Positions 11,467-20,798 are shown, numbered from the stretch's first letter. The stretch is DNA of 64,000 nt from Salaquimonas pukyongi (GCF_001953055.1 NZ_CP019044.1:2170001-2234000); one strand, 5' to 3'. Numbers and translations: made by a program. Notes: a model not told the origin generated them from the letters alone.

Positions 11467-13221
11467 TCAATATCGAACGGACATCATATTCAAATCTTCA
11501 CCAAATTGAGGCCGCATTCCCAGAACCGGGGCAGAGCGGCGGATGATATTGGCTACCATGGGCGCCGCATTGGTACCGGCCGTCGCGCTGGGCGCCCCCT
11601 CCTCCGGCTTCGGTTCGTCGATAATGGTCAGCACGACATATTGCGGATCGTTGATTGGAAATGCAGCCAGAAACGCGTTGAACCGCTTTTCGCTCGAATA
11701 ACGGCCATTGACCACCTTTTCGGCAGTGCCGGTTTTGCCACCGACCCAATAGCCTTTCACCTCAGCCCGCCGTCCTGATCCGCGCTCCACATTGAGGCGG
11801 AAGAGATAGCGCATCATGTCGCTGGTCTGCGGCCGCACAACCTGGCTGGCAACGGCTTCGGCTTCCTCGCGGCTGCGCTTGAACAAGGTTGGCGGAATAA
11901 GCCTGCCGCCATTGACGAGCGCTGCCCCCGCCACAGCGGTTTGCAGCGGTGTGGTGGTGACGCCATGGCCATAGGAGATGGTGACCGAATTCAGCTTCTT
12001 CCATGTTGCCGGTTCGACCGGCGTCGCGGTCTCGGGCAATTCGAACGTCATCTTGTCGAGAAGGCCAAGGCGATGAAGAAACTCGCGATGGCCCTCAATG
12101 CCAACCACATCGGCCATTTTGGCAGTACCGATATTGGAGGAATAGATGAAAATTTCCGGGACGCTGAGCACCCGTTTCTTGCCGTGAAAATCGTTGATGG
12201 TGAAACCGGCGATCCGCAGCGGCTTGGAGGCGTCAAAACTGCTCTGCATCGTCACCAGCCCGCTGTCGAGCGCCATGGCCGTGGTGAATGTCTTGAAGGT
12301 CGATCCCATTTCGTAAAGCCCCGCTGACATCCGGTTGAGCCGGTCGGGTTGCAGTGCCTGGACGGGATCGTTGGAATCATAATCGGGCAGTGATGCCATG
12401 GCGACGATCTCGCCAGTGTGGACGTCCAGCACAACCGCTCCGGCGGCAATCGCCTGATACCGGTCCATGGCCCGCTCCAGCTCATCGTGAACGATGCTCT
12501 GAACGCGGATGTCGATCGACATTTCAACCGGTTCGCCTAGTGCCGCATCGCCAAAGCCGGCCGCCCGCAAATCGGCCAGTATCCGCTCGTCGATCACCTT
12601 CTCGAACCCGGCAATGCCCACATTGTCGATGTTCACATGCCCCACAAGGTGCGAGGCAGTGGACCCGTTGGGATAAAACCGCCTTGTCTCGCGTTTAAAG
12701 CCGATGCCGGGAATGCCCAATGCCAGGATTTTACCCTGCTGGGCCGGCGTTAATTCTCGGCGAAGCCAGACAAACCCCGCCTTGCTCGACAGGCGCCGGT
12801 GGGTCAGTTCGATATCAAGATCGGGCAGTACCGTTGCCAGTTGCTCGACTGCCATGTCCACATCGACCACCCGCCGGGGTTCCCCAAACAGCGAGGCGGT
12901 ATTGATGTCGGTTGCAAGCGTCCTGCCCATCCGGTCCACCAGGTCCGGGCGGCGCGCGGAAATGGTCGGGTCCGCAAGCGCCAGACGAACCCGGTCGGAG
13001 GGTTCGAGAACCCCGAAATATGCAAGCCTTCCGGCGATGAGCGCATAAACCGCCATGATCATGATGATGATCATCACCAGCCGGGACCTGGACCGGTCGA
13101 TGGCGCGCTTTCGCGTACCCTGCAGGTTCAGCATGCCGGCATGGCGGGACTGGGAAGAAAACTCCGCGCCACCGGCCGCCGCCTGGATTGGTTTCGACCG
13201 CTGTTTCCAAATCCGCATCAT
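11467..13221 (-). CDS. ftsI: Peptidoglycan D,D-transpeptidase FtsI (PBP3)
   Basis: Septum-specific class B penicillin-binding protein that cross-links peptidoglycan with FtsW. One transmembrane segment lies near residues 48-66. A PBP dimerisation domain follows, then the transpeptidase domain with the acylation motif STFK at 307-310, an SSN triad in IFIYSSNIGTAKM, and KTGTAEK. Length is 584 residues. The ATG overlaps the ftsL stop (ATGA), so the pair is probably translationally coupled. Confidence 0.95.
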   Translation of the reverse strand: MMRIWKQRSKPIQAAAGGAEFSSQSRHAGMLNLQGTRKRAIDRSRSRLVMIIIMIMAVYALIAGRLAYFGVLEPSDRVRLALADPTISARRPDLVDRMGRTLATDINTASLFGEPRRVVDVDMAVEQLATVLPDLDIELTHRRLSSKAGFVWLRRELTPAQQGKILALGIPGIGFKRETRRFYPNGSTASHLVGHVNIDNVGIAGFEKVIDERILADLRAAGFGDAALGEPVEMSIDIRVQSIVHDELERAMDRYQAIAAGAVVLDVHTGEIVAMASLPDYDSNDPVQALQPDRLNRMSAGLYEMGSTFKTFTTAMALDSGLVTMQSSFDASKPLRIAGFTINDFHGKKRVLSVPEIFIYSSNIGTAKMADVVGIEGHREFLHRLGLLDKMTFELPETATPVEPATWKKLNSVTISYGHGVTTTPLQTAVAGAALVNGGRLIPPTLFKRSREEAEAVASQVVRPQTSDMMRYLFRLNVERGSGRRAEVKGYWVGGKTGTAEKVVNGRYSSEKRFNAFLAAFPINDPQYVVLTIIDEPKPEEGAPSATAGTNAAPMVANIIRRSAPVLGMRPQFGEDLNMMSVRY

Positions 13222-13610
13222 TGCCCGTCCTCCGGCCCATCCACGGAGCCCGTGGTGGCGGTATCGACAAACTGCCCCTCTATCAGGTCGGCAATGGTTT
13301 TGGTTCGCGGCGATTGCGGAATGGCCGGGCGCGGCGGAATGTCGGCAATCGTGCCGATGCTCTCCGGCGATGGTGGCGAAATCGGCAACTGGTCGGCATA
13401 TTGTTCAACCAGACGGGCAATCCGCTTGGGGTCGGTCAACAGGCTCCAGTCCGCCTTGAGCACGTCGATGGCATCCTTTTCCGCCTCGATGGCCCGTTCC
13501 AGTTCTCCAACCCGGTCTATGGCGGTTTCAGAGTCCTGCTTCACCTTGAAGGTAAAGGCAGCACCGCCCAGCAACAGGCCGATCATTACAAGGTCAACGG
13601 GTCTGAGCAC
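13218..13610 (-). CDS. ftsL: Cell division protein FtsL
   Basis: Small bitopic divisome protein that, with FtsB and FtsQ, activates FtsWI. The 130-residue frame has an N-terminal hydrophobic segment ([15 protein letters not shown]) and then a coiled-coil-like stretch (residues about 28-60). The [16 protein letters not shown] block follows, typical of alphaproteobacterial FtsL, then a proline-rich tail. It starts at a GTG and overlaps the rsmH end by 17 bases. Assignment rests on this architecture and on its place between rsmH and ftsI. Confidence 0.88.
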   Translation of the reverse strand: MLRPVDLVMIGLLLGGAAFTFKVKQDSETAIDRVGELERAIEAEKDAIDVLKADWSLLTDPKRIARLVEQYADQLPISPPSPESIGTIADIPPRPAIPQSPRTKTIADLIEGQFVDTATTGSVDGPEDGQ

Positions 13611-14646
13611 GGGATGTCACCTGATCAATGGAGAGTCTGGGCAGCTTGAACAATGAAAAATTGGCATCGCGGGAAGCTTCGCGCGTTCGAATGCCCCAGC
13701 GCAGTTTTGCCGAACGGGCCCGTGGATTGGCGGCGATTTCCGCTTCACCCGCTAGAAGGGGAGCGCGCTGCTTCTGCTCAAAGAGCGGTTTGGGAGCTTC
13801 AGCCCGCGGCAAATGCCGGGATCCTGAAACCGTGCCGCTGCGATCCTGAAAGAATCGCTTGACGATCCGGTCTTCCAGCGAATGAAAGCTGACAACCACC
13901 AGCCGCCCACCCGGTTTTAAAATGCGTTCGGCGGCAAACAACCCGCTGGCCAGTTGTTCAAGTTCGCCGTTGACGAATATCCGCAATCCCTGAAAGCACC
14001 GCGTCGCCGGGTGGATACGCTCACCCGGTTTCCTGCCAATGACCGTCTCCACCAGTTTGGCAAGTTGGCCGGTGCGGGTGATCGGGCCCTGCTTTCTGGC
14101 CTTGACGATGGCGGCTGATACCCTGGGCGCCTGGCGCTCTTCGCCCAGCAGGCCGAAAATGCGGGTCAGCGTTGCCTGATCGGCATGATTGACAACATCG
14201 GCAGCCGAAAGCCCGTCCTGGCCCATGCGCATGTCGAGCGGCCCGTCTTCGCGGAAGGAAAATCCGCGCTCGGCCTGGTCGAGCTGCATGGAGGAAACCC
14301 CCACATCAAGCACCACACCGTTAACGCCTTCAACACCCTGTTCAAGGGCAATTGTATCGAGCGCTGCAAATTCGCCGGCTACAAGCTTCAAACGTTGCTC
14401 ATGGGCTCGCACAAGCGCATCTCCACCGGCAATCGCGTCGGGATCGCGATCAATCGCGATAACATCAGCGCCTCTTTCAAGAATGGCTCTGGTATAGCCT
14501 CCGGCACCAAACGTGCCGTCGATAATGGTTTCCCCCGAAGCCGGATCAAGGCAGTCGAGCACCTCGTTGAGCATGACGGGCACGTGCCGGCCGGGTCCGC
14601 CAGCGGATTTCGGTGCGCCGCCCGCACCCTCGCCGCCGTCCGTCAC
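13594..14646 (-). CDS. rsmH: 16S rRNA m4C1402 methyltransferase RsmH
   Basis: SAM-dependent methyltransferase that makes N4-methylcytidine 1402 in the ribosomal P site. From the GTG at 14646 the protein is 350 residues: [17 protein letters not shown], the SAM loop [36 protein letters not shown], and [19 protein letters not shown]. The last has Cys-Phe-Gln where most homologues have Thr-Phe-Gln. The start is set by AAGGAG seven bases upstream and by overlap with the mraZ stop (GTGA). The frame stays open far upstream through mraZ, but that part is not coding. Confidence 0.95.
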   Translation of the reverse strand: MTDGGEGAGGAPKSAGGPGRHVPVMLNEVLDCLDPASGETIIDGTFGAGGYTRAILERGADVIAIDRDPDAIAGGDALVRAHEQRLKLVAGEFAALDTIALEQGVEGVNGVVLDVGVSSMQLDQAERGFSFREDGPLDMRMGQDGLSAADVVNHADQATLTRIFGLLGEERQAPRVSAAIVKARKQGPITRTGQLAKLVETVIGRKPGERIHPATRCFQGLRIFVNGELEQLASGLFAAERILKPGGRLVVVSFHSLEDRIVKRFFQDRSGTVSGSRHLPRAEAPKPLFEQKQRAPLLAGEAEIAANPRARSAKLRWGIRTREASRDANFSLFKLPRLSIDQVTSRAQTR

Positions 14647-15203
14647 GTATCCTGCTCCTTGCTGCTGCCTGCAGGGCCGAAAGCCCCGGGTTCGTCCTGC
14701 GAACCCGTCTGGCTTGCGGGGGAATTCTGTAAGGGGTTTGACAAACCGGTGGCGCGGCCGGTTCCATGCTGGCCCAGCGCCCGGCGCATTTCGCGCACCT
14801 TTGCGCGGGCCGTTTCGCGATAGGCCTGAAAGGCTGCCGGTTCCCATAACTGAAAGAAATGGCCGGCTCCCACAAAGGCCACTTCGTCGCCAATCCCGGT
14901 ATGATCGCGGATATTGTCCGTCAGTGTGATCCGGCCTTCCGGATCGATTTTCAGTTCGTCCGCATCGCCCACCAGGCACAGCGACCACATGGCGTATTCC
15001 TCTGAAAACGGGTCCATCATCGACAGCCGTTTCAGATTTGAATCCATGAACTCCTTGCCGCCGGCTTCCGCCACCGGGTGTTCGACGCTCAAAATGGTAT
15101 TGAGAACAGGCTGGCTGCCAAGGACGAGCCGAAAGGCAGCAGGAACCGAAACGCGGCCCTTCTTGTCCACCCGGTTGATCGTGTTCGAAACGAACCGATC
15201 CAT
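14643..15203 (-). CDS. mraZ: Transcriptional regulator MraZ
   Basis: SpoVT/AbrB-fold DNA-binding protein that forms ring oligomers and represses its own dcw promoter in E. coli. The ATG at 15203, preceded by AAGGGGA, gives [25 protein letters not shown], the first swapped-hairpin repeat. The second repeat follows around [20 protein letters not shown]. At 186 residues it is longer than the roughly 150 of E. coli because of a Gly/Ser/Gln-rich C-terminal tail. It is the first gene of the cluster. Candidate binding boxes lie about 300 bases upstream. Confidence 0.94.
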   Translation of the reverse strand: MDRFVSNTINRVDKKGRVSVPAAFRLVLGSQPVLNTILSVEHPVAEAGGKEFMDSNLKRLSMMDPFSEEYAMWSLCLVGDADELKIDPEGRITLTDNIRDHTGIGDEVAFVGAGHFFQLWEPAAFQAYRETARAKVREMRRALGQHGTGRATGLSNPLQNSPASQTGSQDEPGAFGPAGSSKEQDT

Positions 15204-15706
15204 CACTGTTTTCCCCTTGGTCCGCTGTCGCGCTACCTGAAACCGGACCCCTGGCATTGCCCGGGTCCGCATACCGGCTCTGGCGGGCTCCGGGCGTGCA
15301 TGCCGCCATGCCCGTCACTCCCCATTGGGCCGGTTCCACCGTCTGGCCGGTTTGTTTCCTGAAAATTGCAGCGCATGCCGCAATTACCGTTCGCCAAACC
15401 GGAATTCCCCCGACGATTGCCTGCCGGCCGATCTCCCCGCCGCCCCACATGTCCGGCAAGGTGCCGGGAAGCGGCCAAATCTCATTTGGAGTATCATGGG
15501 CAAATTTGGGGGTCAATGGACTAGCGTGGGCAATTAGGGAAAAATGAACCCTTTCTTAGTGAGTTGGTAACAATTGCCCCAATCGCGTTAACAAAGCGTT
15601 ATGACGTGCCAAATTGCACAGCATGAAGCGGTGATCTGCATTCAGATAAGAAAGGAGGATGCAACGAAAACGCCTATTGGGCGTTTACCGGAAGGAGGAT
15701 TTCGAA
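15204..15706. other. Long leader region upstream of mraZ
   Basis: About 500 bases without a supported protein gene separate mraZ (minus) from the small peptide gene (plus). The region holds the phased TGGG boxes at 15497-15530. Reading leftwards, a possible minus-strand promoter is TTGACC (15516-15511) with GATACT (15495-15490); its 15-base spacer is short, so this is weak. On the plus strand a hairpin AAACGCC/GGCGTTT (15668-15686) and two AAGGAGGAT-like sites precede the peptide gene. The 290 bases nearest mraZ show nothing recognisable. Confidence 0.5.
15497..15530 (+). promoter_or_regulatory. Four phased MraZ-type boxes (TGGGN, 10-bp period)
   Basis: TGGGC, TGGGG, TGGAC and TGGGC start at 15497, 15507, 15517 and 15527, each followed by a five-base spacer. 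E. coli MraZ binds direct TGGGN repeats separated by five bases upstream of its own gene. The match in unit and spacing, on the mraZ side of a cluster that encodes MraZ, supports an autoregulatory operator. The boxes read on the strand opposite to mraZ. Confidence 0.65.
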
Positions 15707-15823
15707 ATGAAGTTCATCATTGCCGCATTGGTCATCGCCATCGGAATTGCCGCGGGATCCGGCATGACAGTAGCAGGTGAAATCGCCCAGCCTGCAACGC
15801 AGATGACACTTTGGAACCTGTAA
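15707..15823 (+). CDS. Small secreted or membrane peptide, 38 residues
   Basis: A short frame begins MKFIIAALVIAIGIAAGSGM and ends TQMTLWNL. A strong GGAGGAT lies seven to eight bases before the ATG. The first 20 residues look like a signal sequence or a single membrane helix; the remainder is short and polar with a terminal tryptophan. An in-frame ATG at 15659 would add 16 residues, but its GGAGG abuts the ATG, so it is unlikely. I do not recognise the peptide. Its good ribosome binding site, hydrophobic N-terminus and clean stop support translation. Confidence 0.5.
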   Translation: MKFIIAALVIAIGIAAGSGMTVAGEIAQPATQMTLWNL

Positions 15824-15857
15824 AGGCCGGCAAGTCACGCCACTTGATGTTCGCCCT

Positions 15858-15890
15858 GTCAGGGAACCTTGTCAGAGAACCTTGTCAGGG
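15858..15890. repeat. 13-bp tandem repeat, 2.5 copies
   Basis: GTCAGGGAACCTT (15858-15870), GTCAGAGAACCTT (15871-15883) and a partial GTCAGGG (15884-15890) lie in tandem. The last copy includes the stop codon of the enolase-superfamily gene, so the repeat sits just past that gene's 3' end. Confidence 0.8.
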
Positions 15891-17096
15891 CATCAGCGGC
15901 TCTCTGGCCATCTCCAGATGCAGCGCATCGCCCTCCCATGGATGCGCCTCGCATACATCTTCATTGAGCTCGACGCCAAGCCCCGGCTCTTTGGACGGGA
16001 TAACATGCCCATCCTGCCACTCGATTTTCTTCTTCAGCAGCTTCCCATGAAACCCGTCCCAGGTCTTGATTGATTCAAGAATAAGGAAGTTGGGGCATGC
16101 GGCCGCAATCTGGATATTGGCCGCCCCCACGATCGGCCCGCAGTAACAATGGGGTGCAATCTGGATGTGAAACGTCTCCGCCATTGCCGCGATCTTTCGT
16201 GTTTCCAGAATGCCGCCCGAGCGCCCGCTGTCGGGCTGCAGAATGCTGGCCGCCCGGTTTTCGATCACCCTGCCGAATTCAAACCGCGTCGTCAGCCGTT
16301 CGCCGGTCGCAACCGGTATGGTGGTAGCGCGCGCAACCTGCGCCATGACTTCCGGCATGTCGGGGGGAACCGGTTCTTCAAACCATAGCGGATCATACGG
16401 TTCGATTGCCTTTGCCAGCCGGATCGCACCACCGGCCGTAAACTGGCCATGGGTCCCGAACAGGATGTCAGCCCTGTTGCCAACAGCTTCGCGCACCGCC
16501 TTGCACATGCGCGCTGACAGGTCGATGTCCTCCAGCCTCGGCATGTGACCATCATGGATCGTGTAAGGGCCTGCCGGGTCGAACTTCACCGCATCAAAGC
16601 CCTGCTCAACACATTCCACCGCCACTTCGGCGGCCATGTCAGGATCGTTGTACACGTGCTTGCCGCCAATCTCGTCGGGATAGACCGGGCCATCCTTGGG
16701 ATAAAGATAGGTGTAACTGCGCAGCGTTTCGTGCACCTGTCCGCCGATCAGCTTGTAAACCGGCTGGCCGGCCGCCTTGCCGATAATGTCCCAGCAGGCG
16801 ATTTCGAGCGCCGAATAACAGCCCATCATGGAAACGTCCGGCCGTTGGGAAAACCCCGACGAATAGCAGTTGCGGAAGAGCACATCGACATCGTGCGGGT
16901 CTTTTCCGACCAGATAGCGCGCTGCTGCATCCTCGATCATCCTGGCGGTAAGATGCGGATCGAAGGTCGCTGCATAAGCTTCCCCATAGCCGTAAATACC
17001 GTCATTGGTCGTCAGCTTGACAAAAATGAAATATCGCCCGCCGGTCTGTGGCGGCGGATTGCCAACCACCCAGGTCTTTACATCCTGAACATGCAT
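15885..17096 (-). CDS. Mandelate racemase/enolase-superfamily enzyme, sugar-acid dehydratase-like
   Basis: The 403-residue protein has the enolase-superfamily layout: an N-terminal capping domain (YFIFVKLTTNDGIYGYGEAY) and a barrel. The barrel includes SALEIACWDIIGKAAGQPVYKLIGG, KFDPAGPYT, an ILFGTHGQFT strand end, the acidic WFEEPVPPD, ATGERL and PHCYCGP. The HGQF and ERLTTRFEF elements resemble D-galactonate dehydratase and related acid-sugar dehydratases. The exact substrate cannot be read from sequence. The alcohol dehydrogenase gene 28 bases upstream suggests joint oxidation and dehydration of a sugar or sugar acid. Confidence 0.8.
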   Translation of the reverse strand: MHVQDVKTWVVGNPPPQTGGRYFIFVKLTTNDGIYGYGEAYAATFDPHLTARMIEDAAARYLVGKDPHDVDVLFRNCYSSGFSQRPDVSMMGCYSALEIACWDIIGKAAGQPVYKLIGGQVHETLRSYTYLYPKDGPVYPDEIGGKHVYNDPDMAAEVAVECVEQGFDAVKFDPAGPYTIHDGHMPRLEDIDLSARMCKAVREAVGNRADILFGTHGQFTAGGAIRLAKAIEPYDPLWFEEPVPPDMPEVMAQVARATTIPVATGERLTTRFEFGRVIENRAASILQPDSGRSGGILETRKIAAMAETFHIQIAPHCYCGPIVGAANIQIAAACPNFLILESIKTWDGFHGKLLKKKIEWQDGHVIPSKEPGLGVELNEDVCEAHPWEGDALHLEMAREPLMP

Positions 17097-17124
17097 CCTC
17101 GCCTCCTTGCCGGCAGGTTTTCCA

Positions 17125-18204
17125 TCAGTCGAACACGATCACATTGCGCTTGACGGTGCCCGACCGCACCTCGGCAATCGCCTCGTTGATCTGTTCCAGG
17201 CGATAGGTGTTGGAAACCAGTTCATCGAGTTTCAATTCACCCTTGCGATAAGCCCGCACCAGCCGCGGAATGTCCCGCGCGATCACCGCATCGCCCATCT
17301 TCGAACCGACAATTCTCTGGTTCCATGCTGCCAGGGTGCCCGGATCGTATTTGGCAAAAACGCCCGAAGGCGGCATGCCGACCACAACAACACTGCCGTT
17401 TTTGGTAATGTAGTCAAATGCACCTTCGAAGGCTGCCGGCGCCCCCACTGTTACAAATACATGATCAACACCCCGGCCTGCGGTCAGCTTTGATATCTTT
17501 GCGGCAACATCATCGCTGGCGGGATTATACCCATGGGTTGCCCCAAAGCGCTTTGCATCCTTCAGTTTGGCAGGCGCCAGATCGATGCCGATGATTTTTG
17601 CCGCACCACAATGATGAGCGCCCTGAATGGCGTTAAGCCCCACTCCGCCACAGCCGATCACGGCAACGCTCTGCCCCGGCTTCACGTCCGCCGTATTGGC
17701 CACCGCGCCAAACCCGGTGATGACGCCGCAGGCCAGCAGCGATGCACTGGCAAAAGGCACGGTTTTGGGAATTTTCACTGCCTGGCTTTGATGCACCACA
17801 ACCCGTTCGGCAAAGGCGCCGGTGCGCATCGCCTGTTCCAGCGGTCCGCTGTCATCAAAAATCGGCCCCTTGCGGTCGAGGGCAAAAACCTCCTCGCACA
17901 TGACCTGACTGCCCTGATTGCAGTAATGGCAGTCGCCGCAATAGCGGATCAGCGTTACCACCACATGATCGCCGGCTTTCAGCCCCGTCACTCCGCGCCC
18001 GGTACGCTTGACGATCCCGGCGGCCTCATGGCCGTAAACTGCCGGAAGCGCACCACCCCAGGCTCCATCAGCAAACGAGATGTCGGAATGACAGATTGCG
18101 CAGGCCTTGATGTCGACCTCCACCTCTGCTGCCTTTGGCCCGGCAAGCTTGACCTCCTCGATGCTCAATGGTTTGCCGAATTCCCTGCACACCGCAGCTT
18201 TCAT
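17125..18204 (-). CDS. Zinc-dependent alcohol dehydrogenase (MDR family)
   Basis: Medium-chain NAD-dependent dehydrogenase. The ATG at 18204, with GGGAGGATT before it, gives a 359-residue protein starting MKAAVCREFGKPLSIEEV. Catalytic zinc ligands are seen in CAICHSDISF and VYGHEAAGIV. A structural zinc cluster follows in YCGDCHYCNQGSQVMCEE, and the NAD fold in VAVIGCGGVGLNAIQGA. It resembles class III-type alcohol dehydrogenases. It is transcribed ahead of the enolase-superfamily gene and likely works in the same pathway. Confidence 0.88.
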   Translation of the reverse strand: MKAAVCREFGKPLSIEEVKLAGPKAAEVEVDIKACAICHSDISFADGAWGGALPAVYGHEAAGIVKRTGRGVTGLKAGDHVVVTLIRYCGDCHYCNQGSQVMCEEVFALDRKGPIFDDSGPLEQAMRTGAFAERVVVHQSQAVKIPKTVPFASASLLACGVITGFGAVANTADVKPGQSVAVIGCGGVGLNAIQGAHHCGAAKIIGIDLAPAKLKDAKRFGATHGYNPASDDVAAKISKLTAGRGVDHVFVTVGAPAAFEGAFDYITKNGSVVVVGMPPSGVFAKYDPGTLAAWNQRIVGSKMGDAVIARDIPRLVRAYRKGELKLDELVSNTYRLEQINEAIAEVRSGTVKRNVIVFD

Positions 18205-18421
18205 GAAATAATCCTCCCGGCCCGGCCATCGCCGGGTGCATCCGCGGACCCTATCGATCGTTGCTGCCGATGCAATCGTAAAAAACGTCAATCCATGAAT
18301 GCAGGACGACACCTCCGGCACAACTGCCGCGGCCGCCTGCCGGCATCGAATTTTTTGCGCTTGCAACAAACCTGCCATATGCAGGTGATTGAAAACCGCC
18401 AGACGCCGCAGCGAACAGGGC

Positions 18422-18820
18422 ATGGTCATGAAAGACAGCAAGAAATACTTCGATCCGGCCAGCAAAAAATACGGGGCAGCGCATGTTGTTGCCGCAACGC
18501 AATACTCGATGGGCGGCCTGCGCCGGGCGGCAGGCGAGCAGGCCTTCCGGCATGAACTGGCCGCCGCTGTGATAATCCTGCTGATTTATGTCTGGGCCGG
18601 CGCCGGGTGGTTCGCCTATGTCGGCAGCCTTTGCCTGTTTCTTGCCACCTTTGCCGTGGAGGCAATCAACACGGCGATAGAACTGGTCGTCGACCGGACC
18701 TCGCCGGAAATCTCCCAATATGGCCGGGAGGCAAAGGACCTTGGCTCCTTTGCGGTTTTCTGTCTGCTTTGCGCCAATGGTGTCTTTTTCGCATGGGCCC
18801 TTTGGACGGCGCTTGCGTGA
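18422..18820 (+). CDS. dgkA: Diacylglycerol kinase
   Basis: Small trimeric inner-membrane kinase that recycles diacylglycerol to phosphatidic acid. Three hydrophobic segments are present, plus the family signature VEAINTAIELVVDR and QYGREAKDLGSFAVF. GGLRRAAGEQAFRHEL corresponds to the N-terminal amphipathic part. I chose the ATG at 18422; the ATG at 18428 and a TTG at 18389 are alternatives, and none has a strong ribosome binding site. It converges on rnpB, 35 bases away. Confidence 0.92.
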   Translation: MVMKDSKKYFDPASKKYGAAHVVAATQYSMGGLRRAAGEQAFRHELAAAVIILLIYVWAGAGWFAYVGSLCLFLATFAVEAINTAIELVVDRTSPEISQYGREAKDLGSFAVFCLLCANGVFFAWALWTALA

Positions 18821-18855
18821 CGGCGAAAGACTACCGCTCATAACCGGAAAAATTT

Positions 18856-19273
18856 GCCAGCCGGCCTGTAAGCCGGGTTCTGTATGGCTTCCTGCGAACA
18901 GGAAACGCAGCGATCATTCATCTGGGATGCCTGTTGCCAGACACCTCACGCGACCTACCCGGGCAACTGGCCTGAAAACCGGCTGGCAGCTCGCGCTGCC
19001 GCGTTGCCCCTATTCGGTCTTGCTCCCGATGGGGTTTTCAATGCCGCAGCCATTGCTGGATGCGCGGTGGGCTCTTACCCCGCCTTTTCACCCTTGCCCG
19101 AAGCGAACGGGTTCGCCGCAGGCGGTATGTTTTCTGTTGCACTTTCCCTTGGGTTCGCGGGATGGCCCGCTTCCCAGCCGGAAGTTATCCGGCATCGTGT
19201 TTCCATGGAGCCCGGACTTTCCTCCAGTGCGGCCTTTCAGCACTTGCACCGGCGATCGCCCGGCCGGCTGGCG
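18856..19273 (-). ncRNA. rnpB: RNase P RNA, bacterial class A
   Basis: Catalytic RNA that matures tRNA 5' ends. Read on the minus strand it contains the universally conserved GAGGAAAGTCCGGGCTCC near its 5' side, ACAGAAA in the middle, and AGAACCCGGCTTACAGGCC near the 3' end. The ends pair as helix P1 (GCCAGCCGGCC with GGCCGGCTGGC). Five T residues follow the 3' end, consistent with termination. Ends are estimated from P1 and may be off by a few bases. Open frames across this stretch on either strand are not genes. Confidence 0.96.
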
Positions 19274-19455
19274 GATTGAAATAGACATCTTCATCCACCA
19301 AGGTCAACGCTCTTCGCCTCCCCTGATCTGTCAGGCTTTGGCAACAATTTCTGCGCTGCCTGATTTTTGACTCGTTTTCGGCTATGGTTAAACTTACTTT
19401 AATCCAACGGGGCGATAGTCAGGCTGCTATTCATTGACGGCAGGTCGTTTGCGCG

Positions 19456-20298
19456 ATGAACCATAAAACCCCCGATCCCGGATTTTGTTCTGCCCCGACC
19501 CGGCGCCAGACGCTTCAGTCTCTGGCCGCAGCAACGCTGGCGTCTGTAACGCCGTTCGCCCTGACAGCACCCGCTGCTGCGGCATCCCTGAAAGACATCA
19601 GCTATGGCGCCAACACCCTCGACATCCACCTGCCGGCCAATGCAGCCAATGCCCCGGTTCTGGCTTTCGTGCATGGCGGTGCCTGGCGGGCAGGCAACAA
19701 GAAGAAGATCGGTGCAAAGGCCCGCCACTTCACCAACAAGGGCTATGTCTTCGTATCCATCGGCTATACGCTGTATCCGCGCGCCAATGCCGAACAGCAG
19801 GCTGTTCAGATTGCCCAGGCGGTCAACTGGGTGAAGACCAATATCTCGAAATATGGCGGCAATGGCGACCGTGTGGCGCTGATGGGCCACTCGGCAGGAT
19901 GTCACCTCTCATCGCTTGCAACCCTGTCGGGAGCCTGCACGCCGAAACTGTTGATCTGCAACGATACCGGCGCCTATGACATCGCCTATCTGGCGCGTCT
20001 CAACAACGGCAAGGTCCCCGGCCTGTACTCGGCCCTGAACCGGAAGGCGAAGTGGAAACGCTGGTCGCCGATTTCCTATGTCCACAACCGCAACCAGCCG
20101 CCAACCCTGGTGATGTGGTCGGGCGGCAGGAACCGCGACAAGATCTCGATCCGCTTTGCCAATGCGCTGGCGGCTGCCGGCGCGCCGGTCTCACGCTTTG
20201 ACGGCAGCCGCTACAACCACCTGTCGATCAATTCATCGATCGGCCGGCGCGACAGCGCCGTTACCAAGGCAGTCGAACGCTTCCTCGGTAAACTGTAA
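19456..20298 (+). CDS. Secreted alpha/beta-hydrolase (esterase-like)
   Basis: A twin-arginine-like N-terminus (TRRQTLQ followed by a hydrophobic stretch and an AAAAS cleavage region) suggests Tat export. The mature part is an alpha/beta-hydrolase with the oxyanion motif VHGGAWRAG, the nucleophile elbow GHSAG, and a C-terminal histidine in YNHLS. The HGGAW motif resembles the hormone-sensitive-lipase and BD-FAE type esterases. The substrate is unknown. It is monocistronic, beginning about 180 bases from rnpB. Confidence 0.82.
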   Translation: MNHKTPDPGFCSAPTRRQTLQSLAAATLASVTPFALTAPAAAASLKDISYGANTLDIHLPANAANAPVLAFVHGGAWRAGNKKKIGAKARHFTNKGYVFVSIGYTLYPRANAEQQAVQIAQAVNWVKTNISKYGGNGDRVALMGHSAGCHLSSLATLSGACTPKLLICNDTGAYDIAYLARLNNGKVPGLYSALNRKAKWKRWSPISYVHNRNQPPTLVMWSGGRNRDKISIRFANALAAAGAPVSRFDGSRYNHLSINSSIGRRDSAVTKAVERFLGKL

Positions 20299-20375
20299 AC
20301 CGGCACAACCGGGGCTTGCATTGCGCAGTCAAAGCTTGCTAGCATGCCTGCGTTAACAGGTGTTGGGGAATTCAA

Positions 20376-20798
20376 ATGATCAATCGACGTCTTGTGACGG
20401 CGGGTGTGCTCGCTGGCACTTTGACCGTGCTGTCTGCCGCCATTCCGGCCACCGCACAGTGGAACAAGCCGGTTACCGTGAAAGCGGGAACAAAGACAGA
20501 AATTCACTCCGTTGGAGTATGGAACAGAACTTACTGCAACCAAAGGCCCGTTCCCAAGGTGACCCGCATGCACGCACAGAACGGAACGATAACCACCAGT
20601 GTCGTCACCTCAACGTTCGCCGATGGCCCCTGCAAGGACAAAAAGGGGCGGTTTATCGTTTTCTTCTATACGCCAAAGCCTGGCTTTCGCGGAAAAGACA
20701 GCGCTCAAATAAACTATGTAATGCCGAAAGCCGTGCGTACACCCAGCAGGCCCAACCTGCAGGCGTCCGGAAAACGCATTAGCATCATTGTCGAATAG
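20376..20798 (+). CDS. Secreted hypothetical protein, 140 residues
   Basis: Not recognised. It has a clear signal peptide (MINRRLVTAGVLAGTLTVLSA... with cleavage near PATAQ). The mature domain is about 112 residues, probably beta-rich, with two cysteines (TYCNQ, GPCKD) that could form a disulfide. It is rich in Lys, Thr and Val. It follows the esterase gene by 77 bases on the same strand and could be co-transcribed. This frame was chosen over an overlapping one at 20360 because only this one has the signal peptide. Confidence 0.7.
   Translation: MINRRLVTAGVLAGTLTVLSAAIPATAQWNKPVTVKAGTKTEIHSVGVWNRTYCNQRPVPKVTRMHAQNGTITTSVVTSTFADGPCKDKKGRFIVFFYTPKPGFRGKDSAQINYVMPKAVRTPSRPNLQASGKRISIIVE

Noticed and set aside
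14647-15516. A 290-codon upstream extension of RsmH
   Set aside because: It runs antiparallel in sense to MraZ codon structure, overlaps all of mraZ in another frame and lacks RsmH homology; the GTG at 14646 has the ribosome binding site.
18884-19294. Several open frames on both strands across the RNase P RNA
   Set aside because: They overlap conserved rnpB core sequences and have no protein-like motifs or start signals.
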